Shown here: in pieces, positions 1-20,792 of the stretch
Layout of the letters: each line of letters starts with the position of its first letter
Position numbering within the stretch: the first letter of the stretch is position 1
NCBI GenBank assembly: GCA_030248065.1
Contig: JASAMV010008487.1
Location: forward strand, 31,175 to 95,174
Length of the DNA stretch: 64,000 nt
Direction of reading: 5' to 3'
DNA from: Rhynchonema sp. JSB1_4
Taxonomy: Eukaryota > Nematoda > Chromadorea > Monhysterida > Xyalidae
Program-made: the position numbers and the translations under genes
Notes under the pieces: generated by a model
Told to the model about the DNA's origin: nothing
The model's input: the letters and a program-made list of their open reading frames with translations, nothing else
Databases searched by the model: none

Positions 1-3000
1 ACGAACGAGACAATCAACAAAACGCACAACAGAATTGTCACAAATTTGAAGGCGATTGCGAGCTTGTCGGTGAACGTTGAAACATTAGTCGACCAGTTGA
101 CCGGGTTGATCAAATCGAGAATATTTTCCGAGTCCTGGTTGCAGTCGGGACAGTGACCCTGACGCGAGGTCCAGTCCAAACCGGGCACCTCGAACCAATA
201 GAGGGGCTCGTGGTGGAACTGAGATGATGTTTCAATCTTTTATGTTTTCTTTCAATCTCAGCAAGAAACTTGCGGTGATCAGGTTTTGGTCGCGTGAAGT
301 TGTACGATCAAAAACTTTGGTATTGAAAGATAGCTTATATTTATGTCGTCAACTGTCGTCGTCAAAACGCAGTCCTAGTGCCATGTAATTGCTTGCGCTC
401 ATTCAAGGCTGCTTAGCTTGACGACTTAAAGGGCTCGGGACATAACCGAAGGAAGGGTAGCAGGACATGTTGTTACATACCGTTGGAAAGCATTCCGACA
501 GCCTATGTCACGCACAAATTTTAAGCTCCTTGGAGGTTCGCTATCTCTTGGTAGAGCGATTTTTCGTTCCAGAAAAAAGTAGATTGTTTCACAAATTGGA
601 ACGACCGGTGCAGAAACCCCAAATGAGTTGAAAGTCAAGTAACACGTGGATAGGATTACAACAGCTTCTGGATAACTTATCATGAGAACTTCAGTCGCTC
701 AAAGCATTGCTTCACTCGGTGAGGGTGCGAAATGTTCCAAAAATCGGCCACATTTTTCGAAAACACAAGTTTGTCTCTAAATTTTGAGGCCGCGCTTTGT
801 GCTGCAGAAATGAAAGTGCAACAGAAAAATAGAGCGTTTTCGAAAGTACCAGAAAATAAGGTTTTTAAATTTGGAAACACTTAGATAGTGGCGTGACAGG
901 CCGAAAAAGACCTAAAAATTTCCCCTAAACTGCATAGTTGCATTCATTGACGGAAATGTGATGTAAATAAGCCACGTATTGCATTGCATTGGAAGCGAGA
1001 AAGACAGATAAACGCACAGTCCAACAATCTAGACGAGTTTCAAGACTTCAAACTCCATGGACCGGCTGCTGCAGCTATGCCAACCTGAATAAGATATTTG
1101 GCTATAATTCGTTACTGTTAACGACTATTGCACATTTGATAGCACCATCTGATGTAGCTTTAAAGTAGCTATCGAACGATGTATAACATGCCCATACTAT
1201 CTCTTGCTATGGACAAGAAACGGTCAAAATTCCGAAATCGCACACGGTGACGTGACGGTTCATTCCAGAATCATCAAAAAAGCAATTTTTTAGCCTCTGC
1301 CCTTAAGCGTAAGAATTAATTGGGGCTTGTTATATATCGTTCGAAAGCTACTCCCGAGACACATTGTTTGGTGCTGTCACATTTACAATAGCTGTTAACA
1401 GTAAGCATTTATCGCTGAATATCATATTCAGGTTAGTATGGCTGCCCCGAGAGATCTGTAGACCTTGAGGTCTTCGGACCATGATAGATTGTTAAACCAG
1501 ACGTTTCTCTCAATTTTTTGTTTCGAATCCTATACAATCTGTGGCCTTTATGTGTCACAATTCTGGCGATGAATGTAACACCTAATTTAGCCGCAGTTTA
1601 ATGGATTTTTAGGCCTGTCACGGAGCTAGCCATGAGTTAAAAAATTTAAAAACCTTATTTTCTGGTACTTTCGACGATGCTCTATTTCCCCATTTCATTA
1701 TTATTTCCACAGCGCTAAGCGTGACCTCAAAATTTAGGGACAAACTTGTGTTATCGAAAAATAAGGCCGATTTTCGGAACGTTTCGCACCCTCACCGTGT
1801 GAAGCAATGGTTTGAGCGACTGAAGTTGTGATGGTAAGTTATTCCGAAGCTGTTGTAATCCTATCCACGTGTTACTTGACCTTCAACTCGTTTGGGGTTT
1901 TTGCACCGGTCGTTCCAATTTGTGCAAAAATTCAGTTTTTTCTGGAACGAAAAGTCCCTCTACCAAGAGATAGCGAATCTCCAAGGAGCTTAAAATTTGT
2001 GCGTGGCATAGGCTGTCGGAATGCTTTTCAACGGTATGTAACAATATGTCCTGCTATCCTTCCTTCTGTTATGTCCCGAGCCCTTTAAGGCCACTTTATA
2101 CTTTGTCTCGTTGCGATACACGCAACATTTTCTGACGCGCTGATTGGCTGTTGGTCGCGCATGAGCCAATCAACGCGCACGAGAATGTTGCGTGTATCGC
2201 AACGAGACAAAGTATAAAGTGGCCTGTAGGCTGGTGATCTGCATTGACAACTAAACAATTAGCCAATACTCTGCGCGCACTACATGGATGCTTCCAAACA
2301 CATACGACCAACGTGGTTTACAATAATCAAAATTAGTGGTATCAACATTATGAAATATTCTCAGTACCCGTGGTGACCACAAGACCCGATTAGTCACCAA
2401 TTTTAAGACCTCAATCTCATGCAGTATGTTCGATCGGTTTTGAATAAACCATTTTCTAAATCAATCAGAAAGATCGATGCGTGTTATCTTTCCAACTTTC
2501 TAAACTGACCGAAATCTGCGCACGCGTTTTTTGACAACGCTTACCTCAACGATTCTACACTTTTCCTGATCGGCCCTTTCCGTCGGATACAAGCACAACG
2601 TTCGAGCGCCGTCCACAATGGCGGGCAGATGCACATACTGATGCTGGGGACGACTCGTGTTGGATGCGATGTGACAACTGAACTCCACCTCGGCGATGTT
2701 GTTGTCTGTAATGAACAAGTGCGTCACGAAACATTTGTGTTGTTGTTAATTTTTTTAGTTGCGGGCATGACTATGGTGACCACAGAATTATGGGTTCGGT
2801 AATTTCGTGGGCTTGAATTGAACATATTCATGTTTCGACCTGCTTTTACTGTCTCATTGGCCATGGTTAGTGTCACTGCGCTAAGCACCACACAGACACT
2901 TCAATAATGATTGTTGTTTCATGAGTCATCTATATCACACTTTTTCCCGCACTGTCGCGTGTAACCACGCCACTTTTCCTGTTAAACTACTGACCACTAG

Positions 3001-6000
3001 CTCATGCATTGCAACAATCAAACAATCATAACTCCAGTATAGGTTTTAGACCAAAATCCAAAACTGATGTTTCAATCCCATTCAACGCACCCAGTATTTT
3101 TCCGACGAACGAGCCCTTTGAGTTGAGGAACGTAACATTGAGAAAGTGATTGGAGTGTTTATCGAGGCGAATTTTGCCGTAGAATTCTCCCACAAACGAA
3201 TCGCTGTAGACAATTATGGGCAGACGCATTCGATCGATCGATAGGTCGACCTGGACACGGCTGGCTGGCTGATGTTTCACACATGGGCATGAGTGTAGTT
3301 GAATGTTATTCAAAGGTATTTTATACACTTCCATTGGCTTAGTGGTGACAGTAGATTCAGCTGTGCCCCATGCTTGATTTCTATTCGAAAGTAGCAGAAA
3401 ATACTGGCCTCTGGCTTTGCGCGCGAATAATGAACCTTAATAATCTGGTCGCAGGCCCATGCACCTGCCACCTGCATGATTGGCTGGGCTGGAGTACAAT
3501 CATTGATACAGGCAAGCAACCTTTGTTTTAATTTGACTCGCACATGCACTCTGCGATGGGGAGTAGCGCAGGACTAAATGCTGACCGATGAAAAGGTGTT
3601 CATTGTCTGCGTATACGGTTCAAGGGAACTTTGAAAATTGCTGCTTTTCGTCTTGTCTGAGTTACATGGTTTTCAAATTTTATCTGACCGACTGAAAAAT
3701 GCCTATAACCGCACCTCCACAAAATGGCTGACAGCATGCTGTAGTGTGACCATCCGTGGCCCGTTGCCCCCGTTCGATGGCCAAATCCTGAGATCACTCA
3801 GCCAGCGTTCAATGTCTTGGACGGGTCGACCCAGATCGTAACTGTTCAGCACGTCACCGTCGTTCGCCTTGTTCAGCCAGGCGTAGTGTTCGGCCAGAAA
3901 CATCTCGCTGTACTCTTGTGCCGCACAGTCATGCACGGCGATCCTGTGCGCCTGCTGCAGTTTGGCGTCGCCTTTGTAGATACGCCTGAATGAGGATTCA
4001 GGCGAAAAGTTGAGCATCAACGAAGTATCGGACTTTATGTATGGTGCTCTGTGTCAACGTAGTTTCGCATCAGCAGAGTTGTACTGTTTTTGTCTTGGCG
4101 GCAATCTGCGACAGAGTTGTGAGCAAGTGCAAATTTCGACCAGTGTAAGACTACAGTGTTCATGGTGTCCATGTCCGGCGAAAGTTGATGATATGGTTCA
4201 TCAATAATCGTGTCAAATTACCGTTTGGTCAGGTGGTTGTTCTTGACGAAAGGTGATCTCTACATACAGTATCTGCCCTGGTCATGGCAATCATGACCAC
4301 GGTGTTTCTCGCAGTTGTGTGTCATTTTGTCTGGCAAGTTTTCATTTTGTTGGCACGACGTTCTGGTCGAAATTTGCGTCGTGGAGTAACGTGTCCGTCT
4401 GGTGCATTCGCACTGACGATGACCTGGTGCAGCAATACCGACCAGTGATAACAATTTACATTGACCAGCGATTTTATCTTTGGGTTAACAACCAAAATTG
4501 AAAAATCCATTTTTCTGCAACACATACGAGATGAATCAAAACCCACCATTTCCCGTTATCTCCATTGCCTTCCCGTCTGAACCATCCCAACTTGTCCAGG
4601 TTCGTTTCATGTACCCCATTCACTGCAGGTCCCTGTCTCAGTCGAGATGACTCATTGAGCAGCGCAAAGTACCAGTTCTGCAGCCGGGGGTACGGCTGCG
4701 TGCCGGTGAGTTGCGCACGAATGTAGTTGCCCAGTTGGACATGCTGGAGAATTTATTTTTCTAATTTTTTACAAACATACACATTTTTTTATTTTTTGCT
4801 GTTATTGAATGGACCGTTATCAACTTTTAATCAGCAATCGCGGACGGAATCGGTGCTTGATAATCTCTGTGAAGACCGTATTGACAGAAATGCCAAACTA
4901 ACTTTAACCAGAGATAAACTGATTGTATTCAAGACGGAAAACCCCCCTGTTTGAAAGCCAAATAATGGCTCAGGGCGGTCTCGAACTCGAGCAGTCTCAA
5001 TTATCACCCATTCAGTCAACCAGCCCACTGCGCTACGGACACGCACCTGCACACTGTTCAACGGCACGCGCACACGTCTTGTCCACTGATGCAGTGTGTA
5101 ATCGACTGTAAGCACAAACTGGGGATGACCAATATGGATAGCGCGCGCCTGTGTGCCCTCCAGGGCCCGAACCTGTGCTTATAGTCTTACTGTATTTCTG
5201 ATAGTCTCAAAATATTTTTGTGAAATAAGAGAACGTTTATCATTCCACCGATAGCTCACCTTCACGCGACAACATGTGAGACACCTTGCATAGTGTCGTG
5301 TCGTGAACGTTAGAGGTGACGCGCGGGGGTCTGATGTTGAGTGGGAGCCTTAATTGATGAAAGGGGGGATTGTTGTGATTTGGTCTCACACGCAATCCCC
5401 TCAAAAGCGCCCTGAGCACTCTGCAGTTGGACGAGACAGTCAAGCGTGGAGGATTTTCAGGTTGCGAGAAAGATATAACTATGGGTGGAATTTTCGAAAC
5501 GGTGTAAAGGTCAGTTGGGCGTAAAGGTCGGTGTAAAGTTCGGTCGAAAGCTCGGTCGGCGTAGACGTGAAACATTGCCTGTTATTAACGTGGAGTGTTT
5601 CAAGTTTACACTGAGGTCTATCACACTGAGCTGTCGACCGACATTTCCACCGACCTTTACACCCAACTGACCTTTACACCGTTTCGAAAATATCACCCTA
5701 TATAATGGAAGGCCCCCGTTTGCTGAACACTACATACATATATTGACCTACCAGTATGTCTCCTCCTTCTATGACACATCATGCGTTGTGCACTGCCCTG
5801 GTCGCAGTCACAGGTGCACTCGGATGACAACAATGGCACGGCGAATATATACGATTCACGGACTGGGTACACGTGCTCTGCGTTCGCGTAGGTCATCGTC
5901 AGTAATAGTGACCCATTGTTGCCGATCTGAAAATATGTTGAGCATGATTTTCTCTTTCATTGCATTGACGCGGTGTGAACGAATCTTATATCGTATCTTA

Positions 6001-7206
6001 TATGAACGAATCGTATATGGGCATGATAACAGATGGGCATGGATAACGAATTATGCTGATGCATTTGGTGCGTTAACACGAGTTTCGCATGGTAGGGAGG
6101 GAGCTGGAGCTGGTGTGCCTGTTTGGGTCCCACGGCTATCTAGTGCATTTGCACTGGCGATGACCTGGTGCACCGCCCGTGTCTGTGACAACAAGGGGAA
6201 ACGGGCAACCAAAATGGTGTGCTGCTTCAGTTAAACCACAGTCATCAAGTCAGTTTTTCTCTTCGATTGCATATTCACGCGGAATGGCCGTATGGCCCAA
6301 CCACCAACCTGACTAGCATTCAACCTTTGCGTGTCCAGCTCATCAATCGTCAGCCAAAAGCACACCGTCTGACCCAACGACAGTTTGAATTGCAGCGTGC
6401 GTTGCATCGAGATTTCGATCGCTTCCGAGCTAATCGTGTCGTGAGAAAGGCGAGTTTGCTGCAGGTAACCTGAATGGGCAAGGGAAGTTATCTGAACAAA
6501 AGCCGTCAGGGAGATACTGGTTTCTCATCATGACCATAGGGTGGAATGAGCGTAAGGCATTGTTCATGTTGTAACAGGGTCGTATTGTTATCTGGTATCA
6601 GGGTGTCTGACTAGACAAACTAATGACACACAGATGGGCATGATAACAAAGATAACCCACGGCCATGACAAAACAAACGAACACGTTTCCAACGTGCACT
6701 GGTAAATGCAGTTCGCGTTTGGCGGTGCATCAGGTCAGTGCGTATAATTATGTGACCAAGAAGACCGTATTTTCTTTGGTTTTTCACTTCTGAAGAAAGC
6801 TCACAGATCACACCCAACGCACGTCGGTTTGTTCGTGCAAAGTGCATAACGCTGTTGTCAACCTTCAGGTACAGTTGGTATATAAGTGGATAGCTGCTTC
6901 TTGTGCCTTGGCCATGTTCAAAACAAACCGTAACCGAAGCCGAATCTGACCTTGTGTATCAGCAACCGGCCTGACCTTCAAGGAAAACATCCGGAAGGTG
7001 CCCCAAATAAGTAACTAACCTGTCAGTGTGCTGATATGTGAACAGGACTTCAACAAATCACCATCGGAAGGCAGCGATCGTTTCAATTTGACTTGTGTGA
7101 TTTTTCGCAAATCCTCAAAATCAAACGGCAGACTCCAGGCGGCTGTGTGCTCCACCAACAGCAGCAGAAACGATATTGGACCCGCCGTCGTGTAGAAGTT
7201 GGTCAT
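1..7206 (-). CDS. Candidate EFF-1/AFF-1 family cell-cell fusogen, 3' end cut by window
   Basis: Ten phase-consistent exons on the minus strand: 7206-7020, 6469-6309, 5926-5752, 5348-5260, 5172-5047, 4743-4547, 3985-3715, 3268-3091 (or from 3250), 2705-2545, 218-1. They encode at least 587 residues. The ATG at 7206 starts a signal peptide with an LLLL core. The ectodomain is cysteine-rich (SECTCDCDQG; RCLTCC) and has several Asn glycosylation sites. The last exon ends in one hydrophobic helix (about residues 568-587) running to the window edge. The plan of signal peptide, roughly 560-residue Cys-rich ectodomain and a single C-terminal TM helix matches the length and architecture of nematode EFF-1/AFF-1 class II fusogens, which fuse cells when present on both membranes. 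This is recognition by architecture and general resemblance, not by alignment; another type I membrane protein is possible. The exon at 5348-5260 is the least certain, chosen because it alone fits the phases on both sides. The last intron is 2.3 kb and holds a foldback element and a MITE. Confidence 0.6.
430..2084. repeat. 1.65-kb TTAA-flanked foldback element
   Basis: The ends are inverted repeats starting AGGGCTCGGGACATAAC, and the arms stay complementary for about 500 bp on each side. TTAA flanks both ends (426-429 and 2085-2088), the target duplication of piggyBac-type transposases. No transposase reading frame is visible, so it is non-autonomous. It lies in the last intron of the fusogen candidate. 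Confidence 0.75.
2089..2224. repeat. 136-bp near-perfect palindromic MITE
   Basis: GGCCACTTTATACTTTGTC at the left is mirrored exactly at the right end (GACAAAGTATAAAGTGGCC). The unpaired centre is short. It directly abuts the TTAA of the preceding foldback element. No clear target duplication is seen. Confidence 0.75.
5483..5698. repeat. PIF/Harbinger-like MITE, copy 1
   Basis: Both ends read GGGTGGAATTTTCG or a variant, followed by AACGGTGTAAAGGTC and iterated GTAAAGGTCGGT units that pair across the element. The 3-bp duplication TAT flanks it (5480-5482 and 5699-5701). It sits in an intron of the fusogen candidate. Confidence 0.8.
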
Positions 7207-9928
7207 TTTGAACACGCGGTAGTTTGAATTTGAGATGACCCACCCTTTGCTGGAGAACAGGGCGGAATCCTTACAGAAAGCCTTTCAATAAAATTTGAAA
7301 ACCGAAGCTTTGAATTAGAATAATGAGTTGAAATTTTGCTATCCGTTGGCGATACACGAAGCTGCTCGAAGTTTCAGTTCTTACAGAAGGCAAGCAACAA
7401 CCAAAATATACATGCCTCCGATAACCCGAATATATACATACCTATACTATGAATACCAACCTCTACTTTTAGGTTACTGGTTAAAATGAGACCCTCTATC
7501 CCATTCGTACCGTATACCCATCCTCCATACCGTATCCTAACCAGACCCAACGATGACTAAGCCCAGCCGGAAATCGTGCTATAACAAACTCAATTACTAT
7601 TTCTGAAAAAGTCGAGTAGTATTACGTCAAAGAACGTTTAGCTACCTATCGCTGTATGCTGTTTTAACCGAAACAATAAAGTTTTATGATTGGTTTACAT
7701 TGGAGCTGCTAGCAAACATACAATGTAGATTTCAAGAGAACAAACTTTCCACCTGTTCTGCACATAAAAATATCGCCGGAAGTTTCGGCTGACTAACATA
7801 TCCCGCCCTTTCTAAATCAGGCCAAAATGGGCTGTGAACTGCTGGAGACTAAGCCAACAAAACGCGGTTTTGTTTTCATCTACATAGTTATGCAGGCCAT
7901 CAATGCTCTAACAGTTCAATTCAGACTGCGCTTCGGCGTCTTGTTTTTCATCAGGCCACACCACCACAAGTTTGGTCCGTGGCCCCGCACCATAATTGGC
8001 TTCTAAACATCAAAACTAAGAGGGCCCGGCGACAAACGCTGGTTTGGGATAAGACTTCATTTTTAACAAGTTGCACCCGGGAACCATGTAGCACCAAAGA
8101 GCAGCTTTCCTGTGCTTTTTGACTCACTCACGCAGGACTGCTGATGTCTTTTGTAGTTTTCTCAGAGTTTGCATTTGTGCGCTGAATACCACTTTCTTAG
8201 TTAAAGCACCGACCAACCATGGACAACCAACTGTTACTGTTTGCATGGAAACACTGGAATCAAGTTTCGACTTTGCGTTCCTAACATTCTCATAAAGCTC
8301 AGGAACCGGAACCAGAACCGGAACTGCTTTGAGCATGTATCGGACGAATGAACGTTTCACGCGACCGTTAACATGACGAAATGGGCAGGAAATTGAGTGG
8401 GCTGCTCCCGCGCGCGCTTCAGTGTTGGCCAGCTTTGTGGCTGCCATAGTTTTGGCGGCGTGACAGAAATTCGGTTATCAAGAAGACACACGCACACACG
8501 CACAAACACATGATCCTGATAAACCCAGAGTTTGATGGTACTAACGTTGAGATGTCTGATAAAGTCGCTTGAAAATTAGATAAAAGAACAACAACAGTTG
8601 CGAATCTACCGACATTTTGACAATATTTTCATGATCAAGACGAAAATGCTGGTCTATAGGCGGCTGTAGAACCGGCCTGCTTCCTAAATTAACTAAAAAG
8701 ACTCAAGTGCATTGACAGTCTATCAATCATCAACATCCGTGTACAAGTGCTAATTCAAAAAGGACAGCATGTGCGGGTTTTCAATATTTGACAGCTATTA
8801 CATTTTGCACATGTCCTGCAAAAACGGTTGCGGTTAGCTTAATCCTTATTTCGGTGCAGGTTCGACTTATGATCGCCCTGACATGATTATTTTATACAAA
8901 CTGTGTCTTGTTCATGTATGTAATTGACATTCGCACTTTGTACTTTAATCGTTACGGAAGGTCATTTTGTATACAGGTGTACAGGTTTGTGTTTTTTGGA
9001 ACTTTTCCAATTGAAAATGGAAAACCTGCTGCATGCACTAACCAATAACCAATATTACATTTTTATCTTCGTTTTGTACTTTTCAGCAGCGCACGCGTTC
9101 GCACGCGTGACCCATAATCACATTGCGCTAATCCGCCGATCAATTAGCTGTCGTGTGGCGTGCTTGCGTGCATGAACTTGTTGCGGCTAATGGAACAGTG
9201 ATCAACTCAAGCAGCCCGAAATGAGCACGAGCCAAAAATTATACATGAATATGGCAGCTGTCGACCGGAGTTGACGACAGCACAATAGGCCCTTTTTGCT
9301 TGTCAATATTTTATGGAAAATAGAAACCCCAAACTAAACACCAATAAACGCATTCTCATACGTGACTGCCACCGGATTGACCTTTTGGTCCGGAGAATGC
9401 CAAATAAGGCTTTTCGCGAATGGTTCCCCACGGGGTGATTCGGAAATTTTCGCGATAAGCCGTCAGGGGCTTATCATTTGGAGAAACAGTTTTTCGTGCT
9501 TTATGAATCACGAACTGCAGTTATAGTAATACTTCATTTCACCCAAAAACAAAAGAAAAAGAATTGGTACCAGTTTGTGCGTTAGGTATTGAAATGGAGA
9601 TTGCTATGCCCCGAATTTATGCATCAACGTTTTGATGAGCTTGTGCTTTTGAAACTGCTATACCTATATTTTTCACCAGTTTATAATAACTTATCACTAA
9701 TCGTCGAAAAATCGATCTATCAATCGTTTTTGCATAACCCATGTGTATGACAATTGTAGAGACAAACATAAACTGTTTATTTCTGGATTACCTACCGTTT
9801 TTTATTCAAATTCAGTGAAGTGTGACAAACAGCAAATATCAGTTGCATCCGTGCTTCATGAACTTTGTTGTATTGCTGCAGGAGAATCTCATGCATTTTA
9901 CACTGTTAAATTGGCAAGCAGCTGCATT

Positions 9929-10153
9929 GGGTGATATTTTCGAAACGGTGTAAAGGTCAGTTGGGTGTAAAGGTCGGTGGAAAGCTCGGTCGACAGCTCA
10001 GTGTGATAGACCTCAGTGTAAACTTAAACATTCCACGTTAATAACAGGCAATGCTTCACGTTTACACCGAGCTACGCCGACCGAGCTTTCGACCGAACTT
10101 TACACCGACCTTTACGCCCAACTGACCTTTACACCGTTTCGAAAATCCCACCC
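9929..10153. repeat. PIF/Harbinger-like MITE, copy 2
   Basis: Same family as the copy at 5483: ends GGGTGATATTTTCG and CGAAAATCCCACCC, with the same internal mirrored GTAAAGGTCGGT units. The 3-bp duplication is ATT (9926-9928 and 10154-10156). Confidence 0.8.
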
Positions 10154-11291
10154 ATTAACGGTCAAGCAGGCCTTCACGAAAAAAGTAAAATTGAGGTTTT
10201 CGACCTGAAATGATCTGCATCACATGATTGAAATCGCATCCGCAAGCCGCAAACCATGCGTTCTGACGAATTGTTGAGCAAAAAAACCATTATTGTGTCG
10301 AATTATAAAATTGTAATTGATCTGTGACTGACGATTTTTTGACACAACGTTTAGCATTATGCATCGATGATCAGAACGGCCCTGAAATCAGGCACGACAA
10401 CAAATAAACTTCAGTTGGTGCGTATGCACATCGTGTAGGTTTGCTTGGGTAATATTTCAGTTTTTGGGTTTGTACCCGAAAAGGTTTGGCTTTGATGTCA
10501 TGCCGATATCATATTGATAATATGGCATAACCAGTAAAACTCAGGAAGTATAACTGTAACTGGATTTGAAAATTTGAGATGTGCACGTACGGCTGTATGT
10601 AGGAGCATCATAACACTACAGTGCTGGTAATGTATAGGCGGAACAAAGGCAGATATAAGTATCGGAAAAAATATAATAATTAATAAGGTTTACGTATCGG
10701 TATATACCATTTTATTTCCCAATAAATTTTCCAGTGCGTGACTATGCTAAATCAAACGTGTGCCGCTTCATAATATGCCATATTTTTTTCAGAAGCCGAT
10801 CCCTTATAACCAAGCGATACTGTAGTTTGGAATGAGTGGTCCAAAATGCATATTCAGTTACATACATACATAAACGATGAAGCGAACAGAAACAAGTTTC
10901 CAATGCAATTAAGGTTGAGGTTCATAGTCAAACCAATGGTAATCAGGGGTTACGTTTATGGTTATCCAACCAAATTCTCTGTCTGGCCGAACAATATGCA
11001 GCACAGTTAGGATTTTTTGATTTTCTGGATCTAAAACTCAACTGGTCCTAATGTTTTGCACAAGCCAATCCTGCGTTTTTATGGAAAACATATTTATGAT
11101 AAGCAATTCAATGGTTTCCGAACCGGTATGCTGAGCGATGAAAAAGACCTCACAAGGCGTTGCAACAAAGCCGCAGCCGTTACACTGACGATTTTTCGGT
11201 TTAGTTTTTCATATTTTAAATCTGAATACCCAGGAGGGTTTATTTGGGATTTGTTTGCAAAACAGACGCATGTCCGAAATAAGTCCCTGCG

Positions 11292-11809
11292 GGCTCAATC
11301 GCAAATTGCAATTTCGATAAATTCGATCGAAAATCGACTTTTCGATTTTCATCATTAGATGTAAATCTGAACATGGTTTAAATACATAGGTTTTCGACCG
11401 CGATCGAAATTCCCAGAAAATTTTTTTATCGATTACTCGATCTTTTGATTCAATCGACGATATCAATTATTGATCGCAAGTTTTGGTCACTAGTTTCGGA
11501 GATTATGGATTTTCTTCGTTTTTATGCAATGAATGACGGTTCTGTTAATGTAAAAAAACACTGATCAATCTCAATATTTCGGGTTAAAACCGCTAAATAC
11601 CGTAGCCCTCCACGAGTCATATCCGTTCGCACGTGCCCATAAAGCACACACGCACATCACGAATATCAATTTAGTTTTGATTGATTTTTCAATCGTGGAT
11701 GGAAATCGATCGTCGATTTTCTGCATATCGAAATTAACTCCGATCGATTTTTCGACCGCGAGATCGATCGAAAAATTGCATAAAAATCGATTGCTTCAAA
11801 GATTGAGCC
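11292..11809. repeat. Candidate element with ATCGAT-iterated interior
   Basis: GGCTCAATC at the left is mirrored by GATTGAGCC at the right. The interior is dominated by variants of ATCGAT, CGATCGAAAA and TTTTCGATC. No target duplication is visible, so the ends are tentative. Confidence 0.4.
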
Positions 11810-11933
11810 TAAGCATACACCAGGGCTCTTAATCAAACATCTTCGGAACATACAGGCAGGTTACCCAAAATTATAACTTGCCAACAGCAACCATAAATCC
11901 CGGAAGTTCGAAGCATAAAGTCCACCACGGAAC

Positions 11934-20177
<8,244 letters not shown>

Positions 20178-20310
20178 TTCCAAAATAGAATGGAAGAGAA
20201 ATTCAATATTATATGATGTATGGTGTCCCTAGTATTTATCCCCATCCACTACTTTCATATTTGTGTTTCATCGCTAATCAACCGTTGTTTTTTTGTAACC
20301 TGTGCACTAA

Positions 20311-20490
20311 GGGTGATATTTTCGAAACGGTGTAAAGGTCAGGTGGGTGTAAAGGTCGGTGAAAAGCTCGGTCGACAGCTCAGTGTGATAGACATCGGTG
20401 TAAACTTGAAACATTCCACGTTAATAACAGGCAATGTTTCACGTTTGCACCGACCGAGCTTTAGACCGAACTTTACAGAAAATTCCACCC
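20311..20490. repeat. PIF/Harbinger-like MITE, copy 3, internally shortened
   Basis: The left end GGGTGATATTTTCG and internal blocks match copies 1 and 2. The right arm is shortened but keeps the terminal AAAATTCCACCC. The 3-bp duplication is TAA on both sides (20308-20310 and 20491-20493). Confidence 0.8.
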
Positions 20491-20514
20491 TAAGCTTTTT
20501 GAAAACCTGCTTAG

Positions 20515-20792
20515 GGGCTCAGCCAGATAGACCCGAAACCCGAAGTACAATTTTTTCCATGTCCATTTTTCGGGTTTTGAAAAAACACCCGAAGCCCGAA
20601 ACACTGAAGCATGACAATCGAAAATGTTTCGACTGACAGTATAAATTGTTCACGACAGCGACAAGTGGCAAAACTGAAACGTTCTCGATTGTCATTATCA
20701 TGCTTCGTGTTTCGGCTTTTTTTTCGAACTTTCGCTTCTTTGGACATAGAAAAAAATTATATTTCGGGTTTCGGGTCTACCTGGTTGAGCCC
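20515..20792. repeat. Mirrored element with CCCGAAACCCGAA interior
   Basis: GGGCTCAGCCAG followed by TAGACCCGAAACCCG is mirrored at the right end (CGGGTCTACCTGGTTGAGCCC). Short interior motifs iterate CCCGAA and its complement. No target duplication is visible. Confidence 0.55.

Larger units (their letters stand above)
7207..11933. other. Gene-poor spacer between fusogen candidate and astacin gene
   Basis: No coding exon was recognised on either strand. An ATG-initiated minus-strand frame (8447-8124, 107 codons) is open but resembles no family and lacks convincing splice sites. The stretch holds one Harbinger-like MITE (9929-10153) and an ATCGAT-rich element (11292-11809). It should contain the promoters of both divergent neighbours; no specific site could be picked out. 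Confidence 0.5.

Noticed and set aside
426..683. Paired protein-like frames at 426-683 and 1828-2088 as duplicated small genes
   Set aside because: They are the two inverted arms of one foldback element translated in mirror positions.
5355..5410. An alternative fusogen exon frame reading QGAFEGIACETK
   Set aside because: It meets a stop before any donor and fits no neighbouring phase.
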